DNA from: Hyparrhenia diplandra
Taxonomy: Eukaryota; Streptophyta; Magnoliopsida; Poales; Poaceae
Assembly (NCBI GenBank): GCA_015847255.1
Contig: JADLZK010004662.1
Location: 372,001 to 436,000, forward strand
Direction of reading: 5' to 3'
DNA length: 64,000 nt
Of the stretch, positions 23,705 to 34,778 are shown one piece after another (position 1 is the stretch's first letter; the number at the start of each line of letters is the position of its first letter). The notes below the pieces were generated by a model, which saw nothing but the letters and a program-made list of their open reading frames with translations, was not told the DNA's origin and searched no databases. The translations under genes and the position numbers were made by a program.

Positions 23705-23980
23705 TTTCAAATGAAATATAATGTCACAATTTTAACGTAATCGGTTGACTTGTAACTCCTTGAATCATATGAACAGTTTTGAAGTCGATTCATATGCTTA
23801 TAATAAATTCCCAAAGCGCAATGTCCGCACTTTTTACGTGTTCATGTTGAAAGAGGGTTCAGAACTTGAAATTAGGGATGCACTATGTCACGGGGAATGT
23901 GGGATGATGGCGTTCTCAATTTGGGAACTTTGTTCCCAATCGCGTCTGGACGCCAGGGGACGTAACCGGTACTGAAGGCG

Positions 23981-24412
23981 GAACTTGATGAGGACATGAT
24001 CAGCTTAGATATGACCTTGATAACCACTCCAAAACTAAAAGTGAATCAACTCTATTTAAAGTTTAGATTTCATACATTTGAACAATTGTTCTTTGCACCA
24101 TGATCTTTGTGTGTTTTCCTTTTTGAGAATTGTTTACATGGATCAAGGAAAGTTTTGATTGCAAATGGAGGACCAAAGAAGTTGATTGGGGACCGGTCTA
24201 AGTCTACCTAAAGTTTCCTACAAGGCCACCACGTCACTTTTGGGTCAAGAGATGAAAGAGTCTAAGTCCAATATGTTTTGGAATTAGATTTGGACTACTG
24301 AGGACACTTCCAACTTGTGGCAGATTGCCACGGCCGCATCTGAGTCGGATTTTGGCGGTTCAGCACTCCTAGGAAAGATCATCAAGTCTACTCTCCAACA
24401 GATCTGGTCTCT
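23981..24412 (+). repeat. Left arm of a long inverted repeat (about 430 bp)
   Basis: From GATGAGGACATGATCAGC (about 23,987) to CTCTCCAACAGATCTGGTCTC (24,412) the sequence is the reverse complement of 25,005-25,430, with scattered mismatches and small gaps. The arm has no open frame of interest. Its sequence resembles LTR or leader DNA of a gypsy element, which is only an impression. Confidence 0.88.
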
Positions 24413-25004
24413 CACCGATAAACCTTGCTCTGATTACCAACTGATGAGAACCCGCTGGGGTTTGTTCCTGATCTTTCGGTGAGAGGGTGGGGATAAGTCG
24501 ATTGGTGAAAGGAGGCGACGTTTACGGCCCGACTACAGACCTACCAAGGCGCGCCTTTAGCAACCGATACACCACCTCCAATGGCTGTCACGATCTTGTG
24601 GAGCGCAACACCCCGGCCACTAGGGCACCTCACGCAAGCAATCGAGAAACCAGCAAGAACAAGTAGAACAAGCACTAAATTGCTAGATAAAATTGAAGAA
24701 CACAATCTAAAATCACAAAGGTGGGGTTCTCGAATCAAGTAGAGTGGATGGTCTAGTCGACACACGCATCTACAAGGAAGTAGCAATGGCTAAACGTACA
24801 ACGAAACAAAACCCAAGGAGAATTGGTGGCTCTAAGAGCCTTAAGTACATGTGTAGGTGAAACAAAAGAAGTGTCCCCGGTCGTGTTTGTGATCCCTAAG
24901 ACACGGTTATTGAGTGGCATGTGGGTGCACCGGTCTCCATGTGCTAAACTTGGCGCTGGAACACTGCATGACCTTTGGTGCTGTTTACAAATAGCTATGA
25001 GCAC
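24413..25004. other. Loop of the long inverted repeat
   Basis: About 590 bp between the two arms. It contains LTR-like text (ACAAGGAAGTAGCAATGGCT, ACGAAACAAAACCCAAGG) but no readable protein domain. It could be part of a retroelement LTR caught between two inverted copies. Confidence 0.45.
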
Positions 25005-25430
25005 GAGACCAGATCCGTTGGAGAGTAGACTTGATGATCTTTCCAAGGAGGCCGAAGCCTTAAAATCCGACTACGTATGCGACCGTGGCAACTGTCACAA
25101 GTTGGAAGTGTCACGTAGTCCAAATCCAATTCCAAAACATATTGGACTTAGACTCTTTCATCTCTTGACCAAAAAAGTGACATGGTGGCCTTGTAGGAAA
25201 CTTTAGGTAGACTTGGACCGGTCCCCAATCAACTTCTTTGGTCCTCCATTTGCAATCAAAACTTTCCTTGATCCATGTAAACAATTTCGAAAAGGAAAAC
25301 ACACAAAGATCATGGTGCAAAGAACAATTGTTCAAATGTATGAAATCTAAACTTTAAATAGAGTTGATTCACCTTTAGTTTTGGAGTGGTTATCAATGTC
25401 ATATCTAAGCTGATCATGTCCTCATCAGAA
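25005..25430 (-). repeat. Right arm of the long inverted repeat
   Basis: This is the reverse complement of the left arm, from GAGACCAGATCCGTTGGAGAG (25,005) to CTGATCATGTCCTCATCAGA (about 25,430). If transcribed across, the whole 1.45-kb block would fold into a near-perfect hairpin. Confidence 0.88.
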
Positions 25431-25604
25431 CTCGTCCCGACACAAATTGGTACGGGAAGGCAAAACAACAGGAGTGGTATTCAGATTTAGACTTCAAGGG
25501 CCGCATCGGGAAGGCGTAGCGCCGGTCAAGCCACGCTCCTGCGTGCTGCATCGGGAACACGAGGGAAGCCGAGCGCTTGACGGCTTGAAGCTTTATTAGG
25601 TGGT

Positions 25605-26149
25605 TGTCGATGTTTTTTTATCCGAGAGCCCGCCACGGGGTGAACGGCGCTTTGTTCGGGCCTCGGCGAACCTGGAGCCCGACCGTTTGTTGCGCACCGA
25701 CATGGAGAGCGGGGTTTTTATATGGTTCGGGCCCTCGATCACGGATCGAGTAAAGACCTTTACGCCCGCCCGGCGTGAGCTTGTTTTTCGATTGATGGGG
25801 TTAGCCGTGAATCGGCTATGAAGCTTCTACGCTGGTAGTGGTGGCCAAGCTTGTGTTTCAAAGATGTTAGGTGCTCTCCTCTACGAGGTGTTCCTTGGCC
25901 GTCTTTTTATAGTCCAAGGGGCCAAGGAACTTCGCTACGATCCTAGTCGATACGAGAGAGGGTTGTCCGTAGAGGAACCGAACACCCGAACTCTAAACAA
26001 GGTAACCCGACTAGTGTTCTATCCTAGTTACAAATGAAGTCACCGTAGCTATGCTTCCATTGCCTTCTAGGAGTTGTTTGTGGCCGCGGGCTAGGATAGA
26101 ACCCCGCGAACAACTCGGTAGAGTTCTTTGGTGATCCCCTGTATCCACA
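25605..26149 (-). repeat. 3' LTR of the Tat-type element
   Basis: 545 bp, starting TGTCGATG and ending CCACA on the plus strand. It shares long blocks with the right LTR: CCACGGGGTGAAC, CGGCGCTTTGTTCGGGCCTC-type text, TTATAGTCCAAGGGGCCAAGG, GAACTCTAAACAAGGTAACC and CAACTCGGTAGAGTTCTTTG. Confidence 0.88.
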
Positions 26150-26166
26150 AGCCCCCGAGCATCTCA
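26150..26166 (-). other. Polypurine tract of the Tat-type element
   Basis: Read on the minus strand, GAGATGCTCGGGGGCT lies immediately before the 3' LTR start TGTGGATACAGG. This is the expected position for plus-strand priming. Confidence 0.65.
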
Positions 26167-26640
26167 AGGTCGAGTCATGAGAGTTGTCTTGCTCTTTCTC
26201 GGGCGAGGCCTTGATATGGTCTTCAAGATCATCTTACGGAGTGCAATTTTGAAAAAAAGTGCACCCGTAGGGTGTAGCCCCCCCGAGCTTCTTGCTTTTT
26301 GGTACAAAGAGCTGGAAGGTCTTTGAGTTCTTCTCCTCCGGTCTTCGAGTTCTTCCCGTCGTCTGAGCTCTTCTTTCTTGAAAAGGAGAGCCTTGTTGCG
26401 CTTAGCTCCCGAGCATCTCGGGTTTGAGTCATGAGAGTTGTTTTCTCTTCTCGGGAGCGGCTCGATGCGGTCCTCGTTGTCTTCATACGGTGTGCACTTT
26501 GCTGAAAAAAAAAAAAAAAAAAAGTGCACCCGTAGGGTGTAGCCCCGAGCTTCTTGCTGTTTGGTACAAAGATCCGGGACGGTCTTTGAGTTCTTCTCGT
26601 CGTCGGAGTTCTCTTGAAAAAATCATGTCCCGGGTATCCC
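26152..26640. repeat. Two-copy 254-bp tandem repeat near the 3' LTR
   Basis: CCCGAGCATCTC..GAGTCATGAGAGTTG starts at about 26,154 and 26,408. Both copies continue through GTGCACCCGTAGGGTGTAGC, TTCTTGCT(T/G)TTTGGTACAAAG and GGTCTTTGAGTTCTTCTC. The start of a third copy (CCCCCGAGCGTCTAAGAG) is at 26,644. A related fragment lies outside the element at 38,930-39,010. Confidence 0.8.
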
Positions 26641-27195
26641 AGAGCCCCCGAGCGTCTAAGAGTTCTTTTGTAGATAGAGCTCTTAGAGGTTCTTCATTTT
26701 TCCCGGGATTTTTTTACCGTTTCTCTTTTTTCGTGTGGGTACTTCTTACATTTGGGCATTGCGACGTCCCCGCCGGGGGTTCTTCCTGTCTTCTTGGTGG
26801 GTTCTTCTTTGTTGATTTGATCGACTTGTCTTTGTCTTGATCGTGCTTTCAGGGATGTTTTTTCGCTGCCTTCTTTGGTATTTTTTGAAGAGTTCTTTTC
26901 TTCTTCGAGGTTTTCGATTTGTTGTGTCGATGTTGCCTTTGTTCGCATAAAAGGAGTGCGTTCTCACTTCAAATTAATTTTGAAGTTGTAAAGGCTCCCG
27001 ATTCTGCAGAGTTTTTGATCAGAACGGGTGGGAAAAATCCTCTCCATAAATACTTGGATACGGCCGTTTCTTTTCCTCCGCTTTGCCATTTGCATCCGCG
27101 ATTAGCAATCCTCCTTGCCCTAATCCCTTGCGCCGCCATTATTCCCTGCCTTTGCCGTTGCGCTTTTTTTGCTATTCTCGCCGCCGTTCTCCATT

Positions 27196-29900
27196 ATGGT
27201 GAAGAGCTCGTCTTCCAGGAGCCTTAAGGGAAGGTGGAGATGGTTCTGAGGTGGAGGCGGCCATGAAGATCTGCCGGAGTCCTCCGTCGTCGCCGGAGAT
27301 CTTGAGGACTTGGAGCGGCGCCTGCTTCTTCCTCCTCTCGAGTCTCTCGGTTGGAGGCTCCCCACCGGTCATCGTCTTCCCGCTCCTGGCCCTCTCGAGG
27401 TTGTCCTCTTTCTCTCTTTTGTTCAGGCTGGTCTTTGCTTGCCTGCTTCGGATTTCTTCCATGAGTTTCTCGCAGTCCCTATTCGATTGCTCTTTCTCAT
27501 CTTGCCCCCAATGGGGTTCTTCTTCTTTTCATATTTGTTCATGCCTGTGAGATCTTCATAGGCATCCCTCCTTCTCTGAAGCTCTTTCGCTATTTCTTCC
27601 GCCTTCGTCATGGGGGCGATCTTTCTTCTCTTGGGTGTGTTTCTATCCAGGCCCGTCAGGGTCGAAAGGGTGCTTTCTTTGATTATGAGCTCCCCGATTA
27701 CATTTTCGGGCCGGGCGCCTCGGATGGTTTTATGTGAACAATCCTCCCCCTGCCTTGATGGATCATGACTCGATGAGTCCTGTTGATCCTAAGAGCCTGA
27801 AGGTTGATTCTCCTGATGAGTCCGAGGTTGCCGAATTCGCCAACCGCGCCAAGATCTTGAAGCAGGGTGGCCTCGGTGGTCTTTGGAATCGCCGCCATTT
27901 TTCTTTCGCCGTCGAGTTCACCCTTTGATGGCGAGGGAGACTCTTGGCTTCGAGTACTCTGGTCCTGAGGATCCTTCTCGTGTTGGTGGTGATGCCTCTG
28001 AGTTGCCTGAGGCGGAGCTGATGGTATCCCTTCGCTCTTTGCTGAAGGATGTACTGATGACTCCAATTCGGGTTGTTGAGTACTCTGCTGACAACCCTCC
28101 TCCAGCTGTGAGTTCTTTTACTTTCTTTGTCTTTGTATTTGTGCTGTTTAGGGTTCTTTCGACACTTCGATCTTTTTCAAAGCATCTTGGCCGGAACTAC
28201 TCTGAGGCTGCTGTGGTGACCGTTGCTGCGGTGCCTGCTGTCTCTGTTGTTCCAGGTGAGTCTGAATCCCTTCCTGGCATGAGTATTGGGGGTGCTTCGT
28301 ATGTTCCCTTTACTCCAGATCCACGGGTGCTTGCCCTTATAGGTCAAGCGACGGGAGCACTGTTGAGGAGGCCACTGCTTCTGCTGCTACCATGACTCCC
28401 AAGAGGACTCGCTCTTCTGCTTCTCAGGCTTCTTTGTAGGAGCCCACAGGTAATGTTCTTATAGGTGAGGGGGTTGATCTCCTGTCAATCCCTTTCTTTT
28501 TCCATATAAGTTAACCTGTTTCTCTATTTTTCCAGATGGTGCTTCGCGTTTGCTTTTTGAGCATGCTGAGGAGCAGGTGGAGTCTCTTGCCCGGAATCCG
28601 TAAGTTCTTCTCTTGGCTTTTGAATACCGGGTCCTTCTTGTATTGTAGCCTTATTAGGGCTGTTTGCAGTTTGCCGTTGGTGCAGGTTGAGCCTTCTGAG
28701 GATTCAGGCCAGGTTCCTGTTGTGGCCGTTGAAGTGAAGCCTCCTTCTGCTGCTGGCTTGCCCCCTCGTCCTCGTCTTCATTTTCGGTGACTACTCTTGA
28801 TGCGAGTTCTTTCTTCCTGCAGACTTTTGAGGATTCTTATACTGTCGGGGTTGTTTTGCAGGCGTCCGGCCATGAAGTTCTCTGAGATTACTTCTCCGAG
28901 TTCTTCTGAGCGTCATGGCGGTGGCCAGTCTTCTTCTTCGGCCTCTCCTGTTCGTGACGTTCCTGTTGATCCTCCTCGGGATCCTTCTCTTTTTGATCGA
29001 GGGCTCTTGCGGCACTCTGTCGTTTCGAGTTTGATCCGCTTCTCGGGTTCTTTGCTCCGTAATGCGCCGCGTCCGGACCACTTTGGGCGCCTTTTTCGCT
29101 TTTGATCAGCAGCCTGGTATGCTTCGGGTTCTTTTCTTGACTTTTCTTTTTCTTTTTTGAGATGTGTCCCCGACCCTGACTTTGTCCTTGTTTAAAGTCC
29201 TTTGTGCGGGACCTCCCCGTCTTCCTTCCTGCTCAAGAATGTGACTCCTTACGGGCTGAGGTTGTTCGCCTTCAGGGGATTGAACGGGATCTTCGTACTC
29301 GCCTTCAAGATTCTTCTCGCTACCATTGAGGGGTTGGTCGAGTCCTATGCCAAGGTTACTCAGGAGGTTGAAGGTATGTTTGCTTGTCCTCTTGAGCTTG
29401 TTTTGGCTTTTTATTTGTCAAGTCTTCTCCTCTGACTTGTTTATTTCTTGATTTCAGGCCTTTGGGTGATCAATTCCGGTCAGGCGACTACTATCGGAAA
29501 ACTGTCGGCCGAGCTTCAGTCGGAGAGAGATGCTCTTTCTTCTCTTCGCGCGAAGTTTTCCAATCTCTGGCGATTTGTGTTCCCCCCTTTGGAGGTTATC
29601 CTCCGCGCTCGAAGATCATGGGGTGTCCTGGAGGGACTTTCTTCCCAGGGTTCCCGATCGTTTCCGCTTCTTTGTTGGAGACGTCATTTGGGAGGCTGTT
29701 GAAGAGCTTCGCTCTTTTACTTCCATCATCTTGTGCCGAGCTGCCCATTCTTTGCCGTTGTGGATGGGTTTGCTTCGACGAGCATCTCGGGATAATGGAT
29801 GAGGAGCGCCCTGAGGGGATGCAAGTGTTACCACTCTTGCTGGTACCATCGACCTTGATCTTCCTGAAGGTGATGCGCCGGACTTTGATGCGGCCTGAGT
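27196..29900 (+). pseudogene. Antisense accessory gene of the Tat element (gypsy-type transposon / PMD-like)
   Basis: This gene runs opposite to pol. After ATG 27,196 the frames together encode a region like the plant 'putative gypsy type transposon' (transposase_28) family: LPTGHRLPAPGPLEVVLFLS, LPASDFFHEFL, then in the next frame IFVHACEIFIGIPPSLKLFR and YFFRLR, later FDYELPDYIFGPGAS, FRRRVHPLMARETLGFEYSG and ELPEAELMVSLRSLLKDV. Several GT..AG introns seem present (donor near 28,108; acceptors near 28,535 and 28,860). A coiled-coil part follows at 29,250-29,600 (KLSAELQSERDALSSLRAKF). At least three frameshifts lie in the first exon. Such aORFs have been described in Tat elements; their function is unknown. 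Confidence 0.6.
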
Positions 29901-29989
29901 GCTTGTGTGACGGCTTCGTCCGTCTTGTAAAGAACAATTCTTTTGCTGGTGGCCTGTTGGTTGTGGGCCTTAAATACTCTTGCTCATGT

Positions 29990-30890
29990 CCGCCTTCGTG
30001 CAGGTTTTAAGTATCTCTGATCTGCCTTCGTGTAGACTTGTTGCAGTTTGTTCTCTGCTTGTTCTTGAGATGGTCATCCGGGTTGTTTTCCTCAGACGAC
30101 TTGTTGCGATTGCGCCTTTAGAGTCCTTCCTTAGGCTTCCGGCTCTTATATCCTTCTTGTAGGTTCGTGCCGAGTAGTTTGGAGTCGTGCTCCGTGACAT
30201 CAGTGTTGTTTCGGCTGATGATCCAGCTTGCCTTTCAGTAGACTTGGCTGTTCATAGTGTTGAAGTTCTGCTTCTAGTTGTCAGTGCTGTTTTCTCGACT
30301 TGCCAAGATAGGATCTTATCCTTGTGCGCCTTTGGGTTGTTTCTTCCTTGACGTGTGGGCTAGCCTGCTCATAGGTCTTGCCGTAGTAGATTGGAGTCTT
30401 GCTTCAGTACTTCAGAGTTCTTTTTCCTGAAGGAATCAGCTTGCCTGTTTCTGTAGACTTGGTTGAAGGTAGTTCTGAAGTTCTTCTCCTGAAATCCAGT
30501 GCTGTTTTTCCTGGAGAGTCAACCCGCCTTTTCTATAGACTTGGTTGGGGATATTTGTAGAGTCTTGCTCTGGTTTGTCAGGATTGTTTTTCTCTGACAA
30601 ATGACTTCGTCTTCTTTTTCGAGACTTGTCATGATGAGTGGAGTCTTGCTCTCGAATTCCAGATTTCTTTTTTCCGGAGTATCGCCTCGTCTTCTCTCGT
30701 AGATTGGCTGAAAATAGTTGTAGAGGCTTGCTCCTGGTCTTCAGGGTTGTTCTTCTGAAGATTCAGCCCGTCCTTTCTGTAGACTTGTTGGTGGTGGTTG
30801 GGGCGTCCCCCATTTTGCCAGGGTTGTTTTCCTCTGGCGTGTGACTTGCGTCTTCTTATGAGACTTGTCACGATTGTTCGGAGGGTTTCT
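29990..30890. repeat. Diverged tandem array, about 80-bp unit, within the Tat element
   Basis: The motif GTAGACTTGG or GAGACTTGTC recurs near 30,452, 30,533, 30,622, 30,702, 30,777 and 30,862, and more loosely near 30,032, 30,237 and 30,385. Each is followed by GTAGAGTCTTGCTC-like and CAGG(G/A)TTGTTTT(T/C)CTC-like text. Spacing is 75-89 bp. It lies between the antisense gene and the 3' end of pol, the hypervariable region of Tat elements. Confidence 0.75.
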
Positions 30891-30899
30891 CCAAGCCGT

Positions 30900-31500
30900 T
30901 AGGTTTCTCCTTTTAGGCCCTCTAGCGTTTGCCCTCTCTTGGACATGCTAGTGTATTTTGGTGGAGTCGTGCTCCTGAAAGAGTTGTTCTAACTCAGGGT
31001 TGCCTCTTCTGGGCTAGGGTTCTCCCATGCTGTCAAGTGGACTATCGCATGACGTCCCTTGAAGGGTTCTCAGTCCGGGCCCATTTAAGTGCACTGCGGA
31101 CTGAAGGTCAAGATGGTTGGGTTCCTATTTCATAACACTACAATCCACCTAGCCTGGTTTGGGGCTCTGCTTTCTACGAGAGACTTGTGTGAGACGATGG
31201 GTTTCTATTTCATAACACTACACCGTTCACGCCCGATTCGAAAAAGGCCGTCCGCCGTTATTGGACATAGTGGCGCTTTCCGGACCCTTGATGGCCTCTG
31301 CGACCTAGACGGGCCGATCCCAACATCCTCTTTTTTCAAGAGTCGAAGTTCATGATCTTCCGCTAGGATTTAAGGTGTGGATGCTATTCCAGAGCTAGGA
31401 CTTCGCGTGGTCGGGTTTGCCTTCTTTTGGTCGACTTCTTCTTGTGAAGTGCCAATTCGGGCTGTCTTGTTCTTCTCCCTTAGGAGGCATTGTTCTTCTC
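30900..31500. other. Spacer between tandem array and integrase
   Basis: No protein is readable. A short block CTATTTCATAACACTACA occurs at about 31,126 and again at 31,206, an 80-bp spacing like the neighbouring array. A second small direct repeat, TTCTTCTCCCTTAGGAGGCAT, is at about 31,470 and 31,494. Confidence 0.5.
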
Positions 31501-31529
31501 CCTTAGGAGGCATGCAGCTTCACTCTGGG

Positions 31530-32860
31530 CAGCTTGTTTTTGTTGAAGTGCCTGGTGGCTGCGTATTTGGTGACCTCTTTGAATGGTCCAGAGTTCTTCT
31601 CAGGCTTGATCTTCTTCTTCTTGAAGTATCGAGAGTTTTTTCGTGTTCTCGCTTCTCTTCTTTCGCCTTAAGTTTCTCGATTATGGATAGAACCTTTCGA
31701 GCTGGTTTATGTGCCGGGGAGTTTTCGATTTCTTCTCCTTGCATGGTCATCACCTGTAGGTTCCCGGTCCCAAACTCTTTTGACGATATATGGTCCTTCC
31801 CATGGGCCGAGTAATTTGTGCTTGCCTTCCGTCTTTTGGTTTCTCTTGAGTACTTGATCTCTGGGTTGAGTTTTCTTGGACGTGTGCTCTTGTCGTAATG
31901 CCTTCTTAGTCCTTGCAAGATATCTTGCGTTCGGAGGATAGCGTTTGATCGACTTCTTCTCGCGGTCGATTTCTAGTCTTCTTGTGCATTTCTCCTTCTC
32001 CTTCTTCAAATTGCTCGATCCTTGGAGAGCTCCATATGAGGTCTACGGTAGAACGACTTCTGATCCATAGGTCGAGAAAGAAAGGTGAGTACTTTGTTGC
32101 TCTGGCGATTTGAGTTCTTAGGCCCCTGGGCGACTTTTGGGAGTTCTTCAATCCACTTGCCTCCGTAGTCCTTGAGTTCTTCGAATAATCTTGGCTTCGG
32201 TCAGGCAAGGATGAGTCCGTTTGCTCTTTCGACTTGTCCGTTAGCCTCGAGGGTGTGCTGAGAGGCATAGTCTATCCGTATGCCACAATCTTGTGCCCAA
32301 TCTTCAACCCAGCCGCCGTGAACGGTGATCCGAGGTCGTGATGATCCTGTTGGGTATCCCGAACCGTGCATGATCTCTTGGATGAACTTCGACCGCCTTG
32401 GTTGAGTCAGTAGGTGACCAATGGCTTGTACTCTATCCATTTGGTGAATTTATCGATGGCGATTTAAGATGTATTCGTATCCTCCTTTGGCTCTTTTTAA
32501 GTGGTCCGACTTGATTGATCCGGTCCCCAAAGACGAAAAAGGCCATGATGGTGGTATGCAGATTGTTGTGAGCTGGCACATGCGCTTGTCTTGCAAACAT
32601 CGGCATCCTTTGCATCTTCTCGACGAAGTTCTTCAAGTCTTTGAGGGCTGTTGGGCCAAGAGTATCCGGTTTCGAATGCTTTTCCCACGAGGGTTCTTGA
32701 CGCTGCGTGGTTTCCACAAAGATCCGCAGTGGATTTCTTGGAGGATGTCTTTTCCTTCTTTGAGCTTATGCATTTGAGTAATACTTCCGATGATCTTTTT
32801 GCTCTCTTGTAAAGCTTGTCTTTGATGAGCACATAGTTCTTGCTTCTTCTCAAGATCCTG
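31530..32860 (-). pseudogene. Integrase region of the Tat-type element
   Basis: Minus-strand frames include IRIDYASQHTLEANGQVERA near 32,200-32,290, the end of the integrase core (normally ..YHPQSNGQVE.AN), preceded by a linker with the zinc-binding region (32,500-32,850). The C-terminal chromatin-side part follows at 31,520-32,000 (KHKLLGPWEGPYIVKRV, typical of the integrase C-terminus). Frame changes at 32,440, 32,270 and 31,910 break it. The enzyme would insert the cDNA copy into host DNA. Confidence 0.75.
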
Positions 32861-32869
32861 GTTGCTTCA

Positions 32870-33490
32870 GTTTTGTCTTCGGGTAGTGTCTTGTTCTTGA
32901 TGAAGTTTATGATGTCTTCGATCCAGGGAGTTGTTCTTTGGACCTCGAGAGATTATCATTACTCCGTTTAGAGCTAATTGCTCCATGTTGTCTTCTTCTG
33001 GGTTCTCCTTGATGGATGGCTTCAAGAGTTCTTCGACGAATACTCCTGGTGGGACTTGTGCTCTGTCAGATCCGAGTTTGGCTCGCACGTCTGCCGCCAT
33101 GTTCGCATCTCTGAGCACGTGTAGGTTCTCTAGGCCTTGGAAGTTCTTTTTCGGCTTGCGCACGCTCGTGCAATAGAGGCCCATGTTGTTCTTTGTGCAG
33201 TCCCAGTCCTTATTGACTTGATTGATGACAACCGCGGAATCACCGTATACTTGTAGTCTCTTGATTCCCAGAGTTCTTGCTATCTTGAGGCCATGGATGA
33301 GTGCTTCATACTCGCCTCATTGTTTGTAGCTCGCCACATGATTTGCAAAAGACGTACTTGAGTTGTCTTCCTTCTCGAGATATGAATAAAATCCCGGCTC
33401 TGCTCCCCTAGCTTCAACGATCCATCAAGTACATGTTCCAATGTTTCTTGATGTCGCCGGATATGGGTTGTTGGAGCTCTGTCCATTCCG
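32870..33490 (-). pseudogene. Archaeal-type RNase H domain of the Tat-type element
   Basis: Read on the minus strand: MYLDGSLKLG (first acidic residue of the fold), then RATNNEA..YEALIHGLKIA, GIKRLQVYGDSAVVINQVN, KDWDCTKNNMGLYC, LHVLRDANMAADVRAKLGSD and VPPGVFVEELLKPSI. The DGS..E..D(S)..D spacing fits an RNase H fold separate from the one attached to RT. It lies between RT-RNase H and integrase. A second, archaeal-type RNase H in this place is known for Tat/Ogre elements. The domain is split by frameshifts near 33,290. Confidence 0.75.
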
Positions 33491-33568
33491 CTATGAAATC
33501 GGTAGCGCTCGGGATTTGATTGCTCTTCTTGGGGTGAACTCTAGATTCAATGCTCCGAGTTCCACTGC

Positions 33569-34593
33569 CTATTTTGATATGCGGCCTGTTGAATCTCTGT
33601 TCCTCAGGATGTCGCCTAGTGGCGAGTCAGTTACCACTATGATCTTGTGACTGTCGAAGTAGTGTCGTAGCTTCCTTGATGTGATCAGTATGGAATAGAG
33701 TAGTTTTTGTACGTGAGGGTATCGAGCCTTGGACTCAGATAGAACCTCGCTCACGTAGTAAACTGGCCTCTGGACCTTGTTGGGTTGCTCGGGCTCTTCT
33801 CTTTCCACGATGATTGCTGAGCTGACCACTGTATTTGTTGCTGCTATATAGAGCAGGAGTTCTTCTTGATCCTTTGGAGGTGTCAGGACTGGAGCTGTTG
33901 TAAGGTACTGTTTGAGTTCTTCAAACGCCTTGTCTGCATCATTTGTCCATTTGAATTCTCCTTTGGTCTTGATGAGTTTGAAGAAGGGTAGCCCTTTCTC
34001 TCCGAGCTTGGATATGAATCTGTTGAGTGCCGCCATGCACCCTGTGAGCTTCTGGACGTCCTTGATGCTTCGGGGTTGCGTCATCTCGGTGATTGCCTTA
34101 ATTTGCTTGGTGCTGGCTTCGATGCCTCTGTTGCTGACCAAGAAACCCAGTAGCTGTCCCGAAGGCACTCCAAAGACGCATTTTGTTGGATTGAGCTTCC
34201 ATTTCCACTTGTTGAGGTTCTTGAAAGTCTCTTCCAGGTCTTGAATCAGAGTCTCTGGTTCTCTGGTTTTCACCACCACGTCGTCTACGTATGCTTCGAC
34301 GTTTTTGCCAATCTGCTCTCCCAAACAAGTCTCGTAGACGCTCTTTGATACGTTGCTCCGGCGTTCTTCAATCTGAAGGACATTGTTTTGTAGCAGTAGG
34401 CACCGAAGGGGGTGATGAAAGAGGTCTTGCTCTGATCTTCTTTCTTCAGTGCGATCTGGTGATATCCTGAGTAGCAGTCCAAGAACGATAGTAGAGCTGA
34501 TCCTGCTGTAGAGTCCACTATTTGGTCGATCCTTGGTAGCCCGAAGGGATCTTTCAAGCAATGCTTATTCAGGTCTGTGTAGTCCACACACAT
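33569..34593 (-). pseudogene. Reverse transcriptase and first RNase H of the Tat-type element
   Basis: In minus-strand order: MCVDYTDLNKHCLKDPFGLP, SFLDCYSGYHQIALKKEDQS, TSFITPFGAYCYKTMSF, then, after a frame change near 34,330, the catalytic EAYVDDVVVKT, NPTKCVFGVPSGQLLGF, LTGCMAALNRFISKLGEKGL and a Ty3-type RNase H start (LLLYIAATNTVVSSAIIVER). These are the classical RT motifs of a Ty3/gypsy polymerase. The continuous 330-codon frame (33,569-34,561) is the best-preserved part of the element. Confidence 0.9.
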
Positions 34594-34778
34594 TCGCCCG
34601 ATCCGAGGTGTTCTTCTTCCGAACCAGAACCGGGTTGGCTAGCCGATCGGGATGTAGGATTTCTCTCGATGAATCCTGCTGCGAGTAGTTTTGCAATCTC
34701 CTTTTTTGATGGCCTCCTTCTTTTCTCGGTGAGAACCTCCTTAGTCTTTGCTTGATGGGTTTGGATCCCATATTGATG

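Noticed and set aside
23981..25430. Interpretation as a MULE with long TIRs
   Set aside because: No 9-bp duplication or transposase could be found at the borders; left as an inverted repeat of unknown origin.
29990..30890. CRISPR-like periodic repeats
   Set aside because: Repeats are diverged, adjoin without unique spacers, and lie in a plant retrotransposon.
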